Assembly (NCBI RefSeq): GCF_000758705.1 | Contig: NZ_CP009287.1 | Coordinates: 5,642,001 to 5,706,000, forward strand | Source of the DNA: Paenibacillus graminis | Lineage (GTDB): Bacteria > Bacillota > Bacilli > Paenibacillales > Paenibacillaceae | Length of the DNA stretch: 64,000 bases | Direction of reading: 5' to 3' | Shown here: positions 9,662 through 22,533 of the stretch, piece after piece | Layout: the number at the start of each line of letters is the position of its first letter | Numbering within the stretch: position 1 is the first letter of the stretch | The notes under the pieces: generated by a model | The model's database searches: none | What the model was told of the DNA's origin: nothing | What the model saw: the letters and a program-made list of their open reading frames with translations, nothing else | Made by a program: the position numbers and the translations under genes

Positions 9662-9759
9662 TTGTACATGCTTTCATCTACTTAGTATAGCATGTACAAA
9701 ATCAGCATCGTATTATGACTTTGACTGCCGCATTAAGATGGCATTAAGATTATTAAGAG
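9662..9759 (-). promoter_or_regulatory. Candidate kdpDE promoter with operator-like repeats
   Basis: On the minus strand a -10 box TATACT lies at 9689-9684 with no good -35 box. It sits in the 16-nt spacer of a perfect 11-bp inverted repeat, TTGTACATGCT (9662-9672) and AGCATGTACAA (9689-9699). Further upstream, ATTAAGA occurs three times at 9732, 9743 and 9752 (steps of 11 and 9 bp), about 50-80 nt before the predicted transcript start, as expected for an OmpR-type activator. Binding proteins are inferred, not shown. Confidence 0.45.
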
Positions 9760-10074
9760 TCCAACACATCAAATTCTTTGTCTTTAAAGTAATACTTCCG
9801 GTCCTCTCCGTAATCTCGCGGACAACCTTGCACGGGTTGTTCCCTTGTATTACAGCTTTAACAGTGTACCACTGATTTACAGCAGCTGTGAAAGAGGTAC
9901 CGGATTCAAAGGGCATATATACCGATGAACATGAAATTCTGATCGGTCCACCATAACGCGCAATATGCACACAGCGGTTCTTTTGTAAGCGTCCTATAGA
10001 CAAGGTGCTTACCCCCTCTTTTGCCGGAAACATTCACCAAATAAATAATGCATACCTCTGGTCACGCCACTATT
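9760..10074. other. Gap between kdpD control region and tRNA cluster, no confident gene
   Basis: I find no gene here that I can support. A 106-codon minus-strand frame (9713-10033) has no recognisable domain and poor composition. A 26-codon GTG frame (9753-9833, minus) with AAGGGA upstream ends in a natural-looking acidic tail (KDKEFDVLDS) and might be a small protein or the remnant of a larger one. Confidence 0.3.
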
Positions 10075-10120
10075 AAAAAAGGCTTCTGAAATTGTGTAAA
10101 ACACAATTTCAGAAGCCTTA
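10075..10120 (-). terminator. Terminator of the tRNA cluster
   Basis: A perfect 19-bp stem (10079-10097 with 10101-10119) around a 3-nt loop, followed on the minus strand by a T-rich run. It lies directly after tRNA-Leu. Confidence 0.9.
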
Positions 10121-10126
10121 TACTAA

Positions 10127-10205
10127 TACCGGCGAGAGGACTCGAACCTCCACGGTTTCCCACTCGATTTTGAGTCGAGCGCGTCTGCCATTCCGCCACG
10201 CCGGC
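10127..10205 (-). tRNA. tRNA-Leu (CAA)
   Basis: The cloverleaf is recognisable, with anticodon stem CTCGA/TCGAG and loop CTCAAAA giving anticodon CAA, a class II variable arm, and T arm GGAGGTTCGAGTCCTCT. The 3' CCA is not encoded. It is last in the seven-gene cluster. Confidence 0.92.
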
Positions 10206-10230
10206 AAATTTTGATATTTAAATTAAATGG

Positions 10231-10304
10231 CGCGCCCTGAGAGATTCGAACTCCCGACCTTTTGATTCGTAGTCAAACGCTCTATCCAGCTGAGCTAAGG
10301 GCGC
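10231..10304 (-). tRNA. tRNA-Arg (ACG)
   Basis: Acceptor GCGCCCT/AGGGCGC, anticodon stem TTTGA/TCAAA with loop CTACGAA giving anticodon ACG, and an intact T arm. CCA is not encoded. The A34 would be read as inosine after editing. Confidence 0.93.
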
Positions 10305-10310
10305 AAATTA

Positions 10311-10385
10311 TGGAGCGGACGACGGGAATCGAACCCGCGACCCTCGCCTTGGCAAGGCGATGCTCTACCGCTGAGCCACGTCCGC
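10311..10385 (-). tRNA. tRNA-Gly (GCC)
   Basis: Acceptor GCGGACG with anticodon loop TTGCCAA giving GCC; T arm GCGGGTTCGATTCCCGT. CCA is encoded. Confidence 0.94.
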
Positions 10386-10436
10386 ACACGGTATGTATAG
10401 CAGTTGATGCTTATGTTTCCTGAAGCTGTGCCTAAA

Positions 10437-10514
10437 TGGCGGAACCGACGGGATTCGAACCCGCGATCTCCTGCGTGACAGGCAGGCATGTTAGGCCAAC
10501 TACACCACGGTTCC
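10437..10514 (-). tRNA. tRNA-Asp (GTC)
   Basis: Acceptor GGAACCG, anticodon stem CCTGC/GCAGG with loop CTGTCAC giving GTC, T arm GCGGGTTCGAATCCCGT. CCA is encoded. Confidence 0.94.
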
Positions 10515-10589
10515 AAATTAAGTACTATGAGCCCCCCGAAAAATAACCGGAATATACTACATAGTATATCTTCACTTTTTGGGGATAAA

Positions 10590-10663
<74 letters not shown>

Positions 10664-10693
10664 TCAGTAAAAAAATATTCAATTGGAGCCTCA

Positions 10694-10769
10694 TGGTGGA
10701 GGCTGAGGGGTTCGAACCCCCGACCCTCTGCTTGTAAGGCAGATGCTCTCCCAGCTGAGCTAAGCCTCC
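10694..10769 (-). tRNA. tRNA-Val (TAC)
   Basis: Acceptor GGAGGCT, anticodon stem TCTGC/GCAGA with loop CTTACAA giving TAC, and T arm GGGGGTTCGAACCCCTC. CCA is encoded. Confidence 0.94.
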
Positions 10770-10846
10770 ATGAAAGAAGCAACTTAATTATCATACCACA
10801 GTTAACCAGCAAAGACAAGTCAGAAAATCAATAATTCCAGAAGCAA

Positions 10847-10918
10847 TGACCCGTATGGGATTCGAACCCATGTTACCTCCGTGAAAGGGAGGTGTCTTAA
10901 CCCCTTGACCAACGGGCC
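10847..10918 (-). tRNA. tRNA-Glu (TTC)
   Basis: Acceptor GGCCCGT, anticodon stem CCTCC/GGAGG with loop CTTTCAC giving TTC, and T arm ATGGGTTCGAATCCCAT. CCA is not encoded. It is first in the cluster, closest to the promoter. Confidence 0.94.
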
Positions 10919-10951
10919 ATAATACAAGACTATCAATTGACAACAAATAAT

Positions 10952-10980
10952 ATTATATCAAACAAAGAAGAGTATAGCAA
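10952..10980 (-). promoter_or_regulatory. Sigma-A promoter of the tRNA cluster
   Basis: Minus strand -35 TTGCTA (10980-10975), 17-nt spacer, and consensus -10 TATAAT (10957-10952), about 40 nt before tRNA-Glu. Confidence 0.8.
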
Positions 10981-11012
10981 TAGTTTATTTAAAAAACGTT
11001 GGGAGATCATCT

Positions 11013-11612
11013 CTATCTGTTAAAAAAACGGATGTGCTGATATTTCACTTTTAAACGCTGAATAAATTTCCTCATCCTGCCTTGTGCTGCAGGTAACAGC
11101 GAAATCTGAAGTTTGGCGGCTATGGCTTCTGCCATCTGCTCAATACTCATATTATCAGTAACCAGTTGCTCTGCAAATATAGGATGCTGGTGCCCTTTCA
11201 GGCATCTGTCGATCTGATTGGCCGCCCATGAGTGTTTTCCCTCTCCACGGCTTCTCAGCCGGGCCAGGAGCCTATCCCGCGACACACACAAGGTGTAATG
11301 ATGAACTTTGATCCCCTCCTCTCTCAGTCGTCCTGCTATTTCCCTAAAGTAATCAGGCTCGACTATCGTCATTGGAACAATAATGATCCCCTCATATTCG
11401 GAGGCAATATATAGTAGCATGGAATAATTAAATTCACGCCACTGAGAGTAATTTTGAAAATCATTTTTCTTCAATGTGGAAGGTATATTCTTCTGTATGT
11501 AGTAGCCTGCATTTTCCGGGTCAAACACAAAGGAATGCGGGATTCTGCGACTTAGCTCAAAGGCCGTTTGAGTCTTTCCCGAACCAAAAGCTCCATTTAG
11601 CCAAAGAATCAT
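11013..11612 (-). CDS. tmrB: TmrB-like P-loop ATP-binding protein
   Basis: A 199-aa P-loop kinase-like protein. Its start MILWLNGAFGSGKTQTAFEL, with the Walker A motif at residues 7-14, and the FDPENAGYYI stretch after it match the TmrB family (tunicamycin resistance protein of B. subtilis, about 197 aa). TmrB is an ATP-binding, membrane-associated protein that confers tunicamycin tolerance; the same function here is inferred. The ATG at 11612 follows AGGAGG by 8 nt; a GTG three codons earlier overlaps that site. The gene stands alone between the tRNA cluster and the rRNA operon. Confidence 0.85.
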   Translation of the reverse strand: MILWLNGAFGSGKTQTAFELSRRIPHSFVFDPENAGYYIQKNIPSTLKKNDFQNYSQWREFNYSMLLYIASEYEGIIIVPMTIVEPDYFREIAGRLREEGIKVHHYTLCVSRDRLLARLRSRGEGKHSWAANQIDRCLKGHQHPIFAEQLVTDNMSIEQMAEAIAAKLQISLLPAAQGRMRKFIQRLKVKYQHIRFFNR

Positions 11613-11761
11613 AGGTATCACCTCCTGAAAGTTTTCTTCTTATTGCTCCCTCTATTATTAAAAGAACAAAATATCTCCCTCGTCCTTCAATGCTGAACGT
11701 AAGCGCTTGAGGTTTTAGTAGAATTTTGCTTCGAGGACCTCCCTGAACCCTAAGCCGATTC

Positions 11762-11955
11762 CAAGTGGAAAAAGGGTAACTAATTTGCTTCAATACCGTG
11801 TGCTCAACAGTTTAAGTGGAAAAAGGAAAACTAATTCGGCTAATTTCGTCTCTGAATCAGTATTATTACCCACCTAAGTTTACTTTTTCCACTTAAATCT
11901 CACGATTACTGATTTTCCGGGGAAATAAGTTCCCTTTTTCCATTTAGCCGCTTGC
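11762..11955. repeat. Dispersed intergenic element, locus 1 (inverted AAGTGGAAAAAG units)
   Basis: Four copies of a motif near AAGTGGAAAAAGGNAACT occur: two on the plus strand (from 11763 and about 11813) and two on the minus strand (about 11878-11896 and 11925-11945). The facing copies could pair in a long imperfect hairpin. The right-hand part, about 130 bp, closely matches 33412-33556 in order and spacing, and a related copy lies at 54617-54805. The rest of 11622-12065 is AT-rich with no gene that I can support. Confidence 0.7.
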
Positions 11956-12065
11956 GAGGAGGAAAGATAAACAAGCACAAGCAGGAAAAGCTATCTCATC
12001 TGATTACAACTTCCACCTTTAAAGTAAATATCACTTTTATCGAAAATTATAATTTTCCACCAAAC

Positions 12066-12099
12066 AAAAAAGCCATTGTCGATTGCTCAACAATGGCTT
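12066..12099 (-). terminator. Terminator of the rRNA operon
   Basis: AGCCATTGT and ACAATGGCT form a 9-bp stem followed by TTTTTT on the minus strand, just past 5S rRNA. Confidence 0.9.
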
Positions 12100-12104
12100 C
12101 ATGT

Positions 12105-12221
12105 GCTTGGCGGCGTCCTACTCTCCCGGGACCCTTCGGTCCAAGTACCATCGGCGCTGGAGGGCTTAACGGTCGTGTTCGGGATGGGTACGCGTGGAAC
12201 CCCTCCGCTATCGCCACCAAA
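12105..12221 (-). rRNA. rrf: 5S ribosomal RNA
   Basis: Conserved 5S sequence, including the internal CCCATCCCGAACACG and the 3' part GAGAGTAGGACGCCGCC. Length about 117 nt; ends estimated by pairing of the terminal helix. Confidence 0.95.
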
Positions 12222-12370
12222 CGGGCACTTGCGGTACAAATGCGTAATTCAGGTCTCAGCATCGCCAAATGCTGAAAGCAAATCTTCATCATGTGGCCAC
12301 TTGGACCGCACGACTTACAATTTGATTCCTGAAAACTGAATCCGAAACGAAATCTGCGTTTTACTTTTTG
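12222..12370 (-). other. 23S-5S spacer with the 3' arm of the 23S processing stem
   Basis: The segment 12327-12360 is complementary to 15379-15412 upstream of 23S, for example TTCGTTTCGG and CAGTTTTC against their partners. Together they would enclose 23S rRNA in a long stem of the type cut by RNase III. No tRNA lies in this spacer. Confidence 0.7.
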
Positions 12371-17227
<4,857 letters not shown>

Positions 17228-17448
17228 TAGGTTTTTTCGAGCGGTTACTTCACCCGAATTACTCCGAGAAAATAACCATCCGAAAAAGATATTGAAAAGA
17301 GCGATTGCTCATTTTGAAACATCTGACGAGAATAAAATATTCTCTATTTTTGGATCTCACTTGCGTGAAATCCCACTCACTCGTTGTTCAGTTTTCAAAG
17401 ATCAAGCTCGTCGTCGGTGTCGTTTATCTCGTCACCAGCAACTTTTAT
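17228..17448 (-). other. rRNA leader with the 5' arm of the 16S processing stem
   Basis: Bases 17374-17395 are complementary to 15573-15595 downstream of 16S with a single G-U, so the two form the 16S processing stem. The word CAGTTTTCAA recurs in all spacers of the operon. No gene is seen. Confidence 0.65.
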
Positions 17449-17477
17449 AATATATCATGTTCCTCGATCAATTGCAA
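17449..17477 (-). promoter_or_regulatory. rRNA operon promoter P2
   Basis: Minus strand -35 TTGCAA (17477-17472), 17-nt spacer, -10 TATATT (17454-17449), upstream of the 16S leader. Confidence 0.7.
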
Positions 17478-17564
17478 CTCTTTTTTATAAGAAAGTTAGC
17501 TTATTTAATCGAACCCCATGACTCCAATCCACAAACTTTCATATAACTTCGTGACTGGATATAC

Positions 17565-17594
17565 AATATACCATGTATCCTCTACGAAATACAA
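17565..17594 (-). promoter_or_regulatory. rRNA operon promoter P1 (candidate)
   Basis: Minus strand -35 TTGTAT (17594-17589), 18-nt spacer, -10 TATATT (17570-17565). A second promoter about 115 nt upstream of P2 is usual for Firmicute rRNA operons. The remaining bases to 17746 show nothing further. Confidence 0.5.
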
Positions 17595-17746
17595 CCTCAA
17601 ATATTACCAATTTAAAACAAATCCATATGCCTTCTTAAGCTTCACTATCCATGACTATTTGCCCAGCAGAAATCACAAGAAGCATGCAGCACTGCATTGT
17701 GATAATGCAGGCACTACATGCTTGATGAGCTTAGCTTATAATTAAT

Positions 17747-19369
17747 TCAGTTCGAAATCCATGGATTTTTGCTTTTCTTTGCTGTGTTTTTACGGGCATT
17801 TTGATTGGTGCGCTGTTTCGCAGAAGTTTTGCTGCTGGTGTTGGCAGGCAGGCCTGAGGTCTTGACTTTTGCTGTGGACGATGTGGTACCGCCTTTACTG
17901 ATCACCGCAGGTTCAGAACGTTCTGCCTCTGCAGGTGGAGTTGCCTCCTGCTGAAGAAATTCAGGCTCCTGAATTTCAGGTACCCGGTTATGCGCAAGAT
18001 TCTCCACTCCTGGGTACATCGGATACGCCGGAATACTGGAGACCATAGGTGCCGCAAACGTAGTTGGCGCTGCTGCATAAGCCTGCGGACTCATATCTAA
18101 GCCATATGGAGACATCATGCCTGGCATCGGCTGCATATAGCCGGGATAATTGTTAAACATGGGCTGCTCATAGGAATAGGGTTGAACTGATTGTACCGGC
18201 CCCCCTGCACCGCAACCGCATGATGGCCACGGCAAATTCTGGGATGGTCCGCTGTATTGAGGCATTCCATATGGTGAATTTTCACTGACAGGACTGGTGT
18301 TCTCATATACCGGCGCTGTGTTCGGATACCAAGCTCCCGGGAACTCCGTTGCCGGATACAGGCCATATGGGGACGGGCACTCCTGCATATAGTTCATCGG
18401 CTGTACAAAGTTCGGGGCAGTGTTCATCCCCATTACAGCCATAGGCTCATACTGCGGATATGCCGGTGGAGAATCCATGATATATGGATTTGCGCTTAAA
18501 CCCGGGTAGCCGAATGAATTATCGCACGGCGATGTCTTATTCTCATGCCAGGAAGCTGGCTGGACCTCTGATTTGGATTTCCCCTGAGGCATCTGATAGG
18601 TCATAGCTTCCTGAGGCGGAACTGAAATTTGCACAAATAAGCTTTGGGATTCGTGAATCATTTCATGAACTGGCAACACTTCCGGTGCCTTGTTCACGAT
18701 AGGCGACACTTCCGGTGCCTTGTTCACGATAGGTGACACTTCTGGTGCCTTGTTCACGATAGGTGACACCTCTGGAGCGTTGTTCACGACAGGTGACACT
18801 TCTGGAGCTTTGTTTACGACAGGTGACACTTCTGGAGCTTTGTTAATTACAGGAGCTGCTTCAGGCTCTTTGGTTGGCTCAGGAGCCGGGGCAGGAGCCG
18901 GAGCAGGCGGCGTTGTTGAGACAGGTGATACTTCAGCAGGCGGCTGCTCTTTGACTCCGGTATAATCTTTAGCACCCAGCTTTGTTTTGTCAATTATAGC
19001 ATTGGCATTGGACTGGGGTTCAACAGCAGCGGGACTTCCCTTTTTAGGGATATTGACAATTTCACCAACCATGAGGGCATTCGGATTCTTCAACTGTGTA
19101 TTGGCATCAATCATATCTTTCAGTGTAATTCCCCATGCTTTGGACAGTTTCCACAAGGTGTCGCCTTGCTTGACAGTATGTTTGTAATAGACCTCATTGT
19201 TCTCGGGAACGGGTACTGTAGCCGCAGGAATTTTCACCTTATCCCCAACGGCAAGCACATCAGGATTGCTGATCTGGGGATTTGCCTCGATGATTTTTTG
19301 CAGCGGCACTCCGTACTTTTGCGATAGTGCATACAGCGTATCGCCTGATTTGACCATGTGTATTTTCAC
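17747..19369 (-). CDS. safA: LysM-domain spore coat/morphogenesis protein, SafA-like
   Basis: 540 aa. Two LysM domains at the N-terminus (about residues 3-48 and 62-108, each with SGDTLYALS- or QGDTLWKLS-type starts) are followed by a Pro/Ala-rich linker, six tandem 10-residue repeats of the type APEVSPVVNK (about 170-235), a Tyr/Pro/Met-rich region (about 280-460) and a Lys-rich tail. This plan matches SafA and related coat proteins that sit at the cortex-coat boundary. The start is GTG at 19369, with AGGAGG 10 nt upstream. A loose sigma-E-like pair (AGTATAA, 14 nt, CGTATGCT) lies upstream around 19420-19455. The symbol is by architecture only. Confidence 0.75.
   Translation of the reverse strand: MKIHMVKSGDTLYALSQKYGVPLQKIIEANPQISNPDVLAVGDKVKIPAATVPVPENNEVYYKHTVKQGDTLWKLSKAWGITLKDMIDANTQLKNPNALMVGEIVNIPKKGSPAAVEPQSNANAIIDKTKLGAKDYTGVKEQPPAEVSPVSTTPPAPAPAPAPEPTKEPEAAPVINKAPEVSPVVNKAPEVSPVVNNAPEVSPIVNKAPEVSPIVNKAPEVSPIVNKAPEVLPVHEMIHESQSLFVQISVPPQEAMTYQMPQGKSKSEVQPASWHENKTSPCDNSFGYPGLSANPYIMDSPPAYPQYEPMAVMGMNTAPNFVQPMNYMQECPSPYGLYPATEFPGAWYPNTAPVYENTSPVSENSPYGMPQYSGPSQNLPWPSCGCGAGGPVQSVQPYSYEQPMFNNYPGYMQPMPGMMSPYGLDMSPQAYAAAPTTFAAPMVSSIPAYPMYPGVENLAHNRVPEIQEPEFLQQEATPPAEAERSEPAVISKGGTTSSTAKVKTSGLPANTSSKTSAKQRTNQNARKNTAKKSKNPWISN
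18677..18856 (-). repeat. Six 30-bp tandem repeats inside the LysM coat gene
   Basis: Units start every 30 bp at 18677, 18707, 18737, 18767, 18797 and 18827 and encode APEVSP(V/I)VNK. The unit keeps the reading frame, so slippage would change length without breaking the gene. Confidence 0.9.
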
Positions 19370-19655
19370 GCAGCAATAACCTCCTAAAAGTTTTGTTTGT
19401 GGGTATCAAAGCTTGCTTGGAAAGCATACGCCGGCGGTGTGGGCTTATACTTTTGTAAACGGCGTTGTACTAAAACAGCGTAGAAGCATATGCTCAAATC
19501 CCCTGAAGCCATGCATCCTGTACATCTATGCTGCAAACTCCAGTGCTGAAAGCCTTCCTCAGGTTATTCTGCTTCCAGCTTCTTGATATGCGTACAGCCG
19601 CCTCCTTCGTTACTACATCTTATGCAGCCCATAGGCGATTGACATCCCTCAAGCA

Positions 19656-19692
19656 AAAAAAATCCTCTCATGCAGGGCATGAAAGGATTTTT
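19656..19692 (-). terminator. Terminator after the ilvE-type aminotransferase
   Basis: AAATCCTTTCATGC and GCATGAGAGGATTT pair, followed by a T-run on the minus strand. It closes the hom-thrB-pheA-ilvE block. Confidence 0.85.
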
Positions 19693-19726
19693 GCTTTTGA
19701 ACTTGAGCTTGTACTGCAGTCCAGGA

Positions 19727-20608
19727 TCACTCCCAAACCTTATAGCCGTCCTTATCTACAACGTTGCGGAACTCTTCAAGCAGCTGCAGCGTAATCGGGC
19801 CTGCATGCCCTGCGCCGATAATGCGGCCGTCGATTTCACGTGCTGCAATCACTTCGGCTGCTGTGCCGGTGAAGAAAACCTCATCGGCAATATACACGTC
19901 ATGCATAGTGAACGGCTCTTCTTTCAGAGTCAGCCCCAGTTTGTCGCATAGCTCGATGATCGCCAGGCGGGTAATGCCCTCAAGTGCGCCCAGGTAACAT
20001 GGCGGCGTGTAGACTATGCCTCTTTTGACAATAAAAATATTATCTCCCGAGCCCTCGGTTACATACCCCTGGGCATTCATCATGATCGCCTCGTCGGCTT
20101 CCGCCAGATTGGACTGGATTTTGACGAGGATGTTATTAAGATAGTTCAGTGATTTAATCTTAGGGTTGAGCGCATCCGGAATATTGCGGCGCTGGGAGAC
20201 GGATACCGCACGAAGTCCGTTCAGATAGGCCTGCTCCGGGTAAATGGCCAGCTGTTCAACAATAATGATGACACTGGCGACAGGACAGCGGCGGGGGTCT
20301 AAACCCAGATTGCCAGGGCCGCGGGAAACGATCAGGCGGATATATCCATTGCGCATGTCATTGAGACGTATCGTTTCAGCCATAGCCTCCAGCATTTCGT
20401 CATACGTCAGCGGGATATCCAGCATAATGGATTTGGCTGAATCATACAGTCTGTCCAGATGCTCCTTGCATTTAAAAATATTGCCGTTGTAGATACGGAT
20501 ACCTTCAAATATACCGTCTCCGTATAGAAATCCGTGATCAAACACGGATACCTTTGCATTTTCCTTCGTTACATGTTGTCCATCCAGATAGATCCATTGC
20601 TCAGCCAT
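19727..20608 (-). CDS. ilvE: Class IV aminotransferase (branched-chain amino acid aminotransferase)
   Basis: 293 aa, fold-type IV PLP enzyme. The start MAEQWIYLDGQ, FDHGFLYGDGIFEGIR, and the catalytic Lys in KSLNYLNNIL are typical of branched-chain aminotransferases, which make Leu, Ile and Val from their 2-oxo acids with glutamate; the family can also act on aromatic keto acids. The ATG at 20608 is 4 nt after the pheA stop, with GGAGGTG upstream, so it is coupled to pheA. D-amino-acid or aminodeoxychorismate lyase relatives cannot be fully excluded. Confidence 0.88.
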   Translation of the reverse strand: MAEQWIYLDGQHVTKENAKVSVFDHGFLYGDGIFEGIRIYNGNIFKCKEHLDRLYDSAKSIMLDIPLTYDEMLEAMAETIRLNDMRNGYIRLIVSRGPGNLGLDPRRCPVASVIIIVEQLAIYPEQAYLNGLRAVSVSQRRNIPDALNPKIKSLNYLNNILVKIQSNLAEADEAIMMNAQGYVTEGSGDNIFIVKRGIVYTPPCYLGALEGITRLAIIELCDKLGLTLKEEPFTMHDVYIADEVFFTGTAAEVIAAREIDGRIIGAGHAGPITLQLLEEFRNVVDKDGYKVWE

Positions 20609-20612
20609 GAAT

Positions 20613-21500
20613 TTACTGCACCTCCGCTTTCTCTTCCTCATAGGTGTATGTGGGATAGGAACCCAGAATCCGCACCTGGCAGCCCAAGGCTTGGATCTCT
20701 TCAATCGCCGCAGGCAGCAGGACCGATTCGATCGGTTCCATCACATCAATATAAAAATAATAAGTACCCAATTTTTTCTTGGTCGGCCGTGACTCTATAC
20801 GTGATAAATTCAGCCGCCGCCAAGCAAATGCAGCCAGCACCTGATGGAGCGCTCCGGGAAAATCCTCCGGCAGAGTCACCAGGATACTAGTCTTGTCTCC
20901 GCTGCTCTTCCGGGGAAGCTCCAGCTTCTGATGGCCAACAAGCACAAACCGCGTGTAATTGTTATTATGGTCTGTCACCTGCCGCTCTACAACCTCAAGC
21001 CCGTGCGTTGCAGCACCAAGAGCTGTGCCGATCGCAGCCCAGCCTTTGCCGGGATTGTTCGAAACAATCTCCACTGCCTCGGATGTGCTTCCGACGGACT
21101 CCAATTCGGCCCAGGGGGCGTGGTCGCGGATAAATTGCAGGCATTGCGCCATGGCAACGGGATGAGAAAGGATTTTGACCACTTTACTGTAATCCTTATG
21201 GCCCTCAGCATCCGTGAATTCCTTGGGATTACTGATCAGATTCTGTATGGAAGGGAAAATCCACTCTGCCTGCATGGGCAGGTTCACTTCATTAATGAGC
21301 CAGTCAATATGCAGACTAACCGAACCCTCGATGGTATTCTCAATGGGAATCACACTGTAATCCGTCACTCCATTGGCCGTAGCCAGAAAAACATTGGAGA
21401 TTAGCTTATGATGCTCAATATTTACAGGCTCATCACCGAATAGATGCAGCAGCGCTTCATGCGACACCGAGCCCTGCGGCAACACTGCTATTGATTTCAT
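20613..21500 (-). CDS. pheA: Prephenate dehydratase
   Basis: 295 aa, converts prephenate to phenylpyruvate in Phe synthesis. The catalytic domain opens with a slightly altered start, AVLPQGSVSHEAL, and keeps VIPIENTIEGSV and the TRF motif (NNYTRFVLVG). A C-terminal ACT domain (about residues 205-285, with ESRPTKKKLGTYYFYID) provides Phe feedback. It overlaps the thrB stop by 4 nt (ATGA) and is followed by the aminotransferase, so the two could run phenylalanine's last steps together. Confidence 0.95.
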   Translation of the reverse strand: MKSIAVLPQGSVSHEALLHLFGDEPVNIEHHKLISNVFLATANGVTDYSVIPIENTIEGSVSLHIDWLINEVNLPMQAEWIFPSIQNLISNPKEFTDAEGHKDYSKVVKILSHPVAMAQCLQFIRDHAPWAELESVGSTSEAVEIVSNNPGKGWAAIGTALGAATHGLEVVERQVTDHNNNYTRFVLVGHQKLELPRKSSGDKTSILVTLPEDFPGALHQVLAAFAWRRLNLSRIESRPTKKKLGTYYFYIDVMEPIESVLLPAAIEEIQALGCQVRILGSYPTYTYEEEKAEVQ

Positions 21501-22477
21501 AAATGTTTTTCTCCTTTTATCATATCCAAAAATGATTCGTTTTGCATCTGGTTTATTTCAATCCGTTCTGCGACCACACCTGATGAACTAGGCAGCAGCC
21601 AGCAGGTACGCGCGGGAATACCATGCTCCTCCATTGTTTGTTTCAGAAAAAGCTCCAGCTCCGGCTTGCGGCTCTCCTGCCGGTCAACCATGCATAGCAG
21701 GGTGGGCCCTGCACCGCTCAGTGCAATTCCCAGTGCCCCATGCCCTGTCGCCTCGGCCAGCAGCTTCTCCATCCCAGGCACCAGCGGTGCCCGGTAAGGC
21801 TGATGCAGCCGGTCCTGCATGGCGCGGCCGATCAGATCAAGCCGGCCTGCGGCCAGGGCAGCCGTTAACAGCGAAGTCCGGCTGATATTATGAACAGCAT
21901 CTCCCACCGTGATCTGAGATGGAAGCACCCCGCGCGCTTTGGAAGTCGACAGCTCGAATTCAGGAATGACTACAAGAATCTCAAGCTCCTCAGGAGGCTC
22001 AATCCGGATGTAATCCGTATGCTCACCATCCCAGACAGCTGTGATAATGCCGCCGAAAAGCGAGGCTCCTACGTTATCCGGATGCTTTTCCAGGGCTGTG
22101 GCCATATCGAACAGCTGCGCGTTGCTCAAGGGGGAACCAATCATGGCATTGGCCGCCGCCATTCCGCCGACAATTGCTGAAGCGCTGCTCCCCAGACCAC
22201 GGGTAAGGGGGATATCGGAGTACATGGTGATGGATAGCTCCGGAATGGTTACACCCGCTTCCGAAAAAACCATTTGTGCTACCTGGTAAAGCAAATTGCT
22301 TTTATCCTTGGCCACACCTGCCATCTCATCTCCGTAAAGATGAAATTCGGTCTCTGCAGATTCCTCCATTTCAATCCAGGCATATAGTGAAAGCGCCATG
22401 CCCAGCGTATCAAATCCCGGCCCCAGATTAGCGGTGCTCGCGGGTACTTTAACTCTAGACCTTCCGTACATACTCAT
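21497..22477 (-). CDS. thrB: Homoserine kinase
   Basis: 326 aa, GHMP kinase family; phosphorylates homoserine for threonine synthesis. Seen: the N-terminal VPASTANLGPGFDTLG, the ATP-binding LTRGLGSSASAIVGG, and the C-terminal GIALSGAGPTLL. The ATG at 22477 follows GGAG by about 10 nt. It lies 56 nt after hom and overlaps pheA. Confidence 0.96.
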   Translation of the reverse strand: MSMYGRSRVKVPASTANLGPGFDTLGMALSLYAWIEMEESAETEFHLYGDEMAGVAKDKSNLLYQVAQMVFSEAGVTIPELSITMYSDIPLTRGLGSSASAIVGGMAAANAMIGSPLSNAQLFDMATALEKHPDNVGASLFGGIITAVWDGEHTDYIRIEPPEELEILVVIPEFELSTSKARGVLPSQITVGDAVHNISRTSLLTAALAAGRLDLIGRAMQDRLHQPYRAPLVPGMEKLLAEATGHGALGIALSGAGPTLLCMVDRQESRKPELELFLKQTMEEHGIPARTCWLLPSSSGVVAERIEINQMQNESFLDMIKGEKHL

Positions 22478-22533
22478 AGCTGGTAAATCTCCTTCATTAT
22501 TTTTGCGTGGAGCTGTAAGCAGGAATTCAAGGT

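Noticed and set aside
9713..10033. A 106-codon minus-strand protein
   Set aside because: No domain and an overlapping better-looking short frame; left as an undetermined gap.
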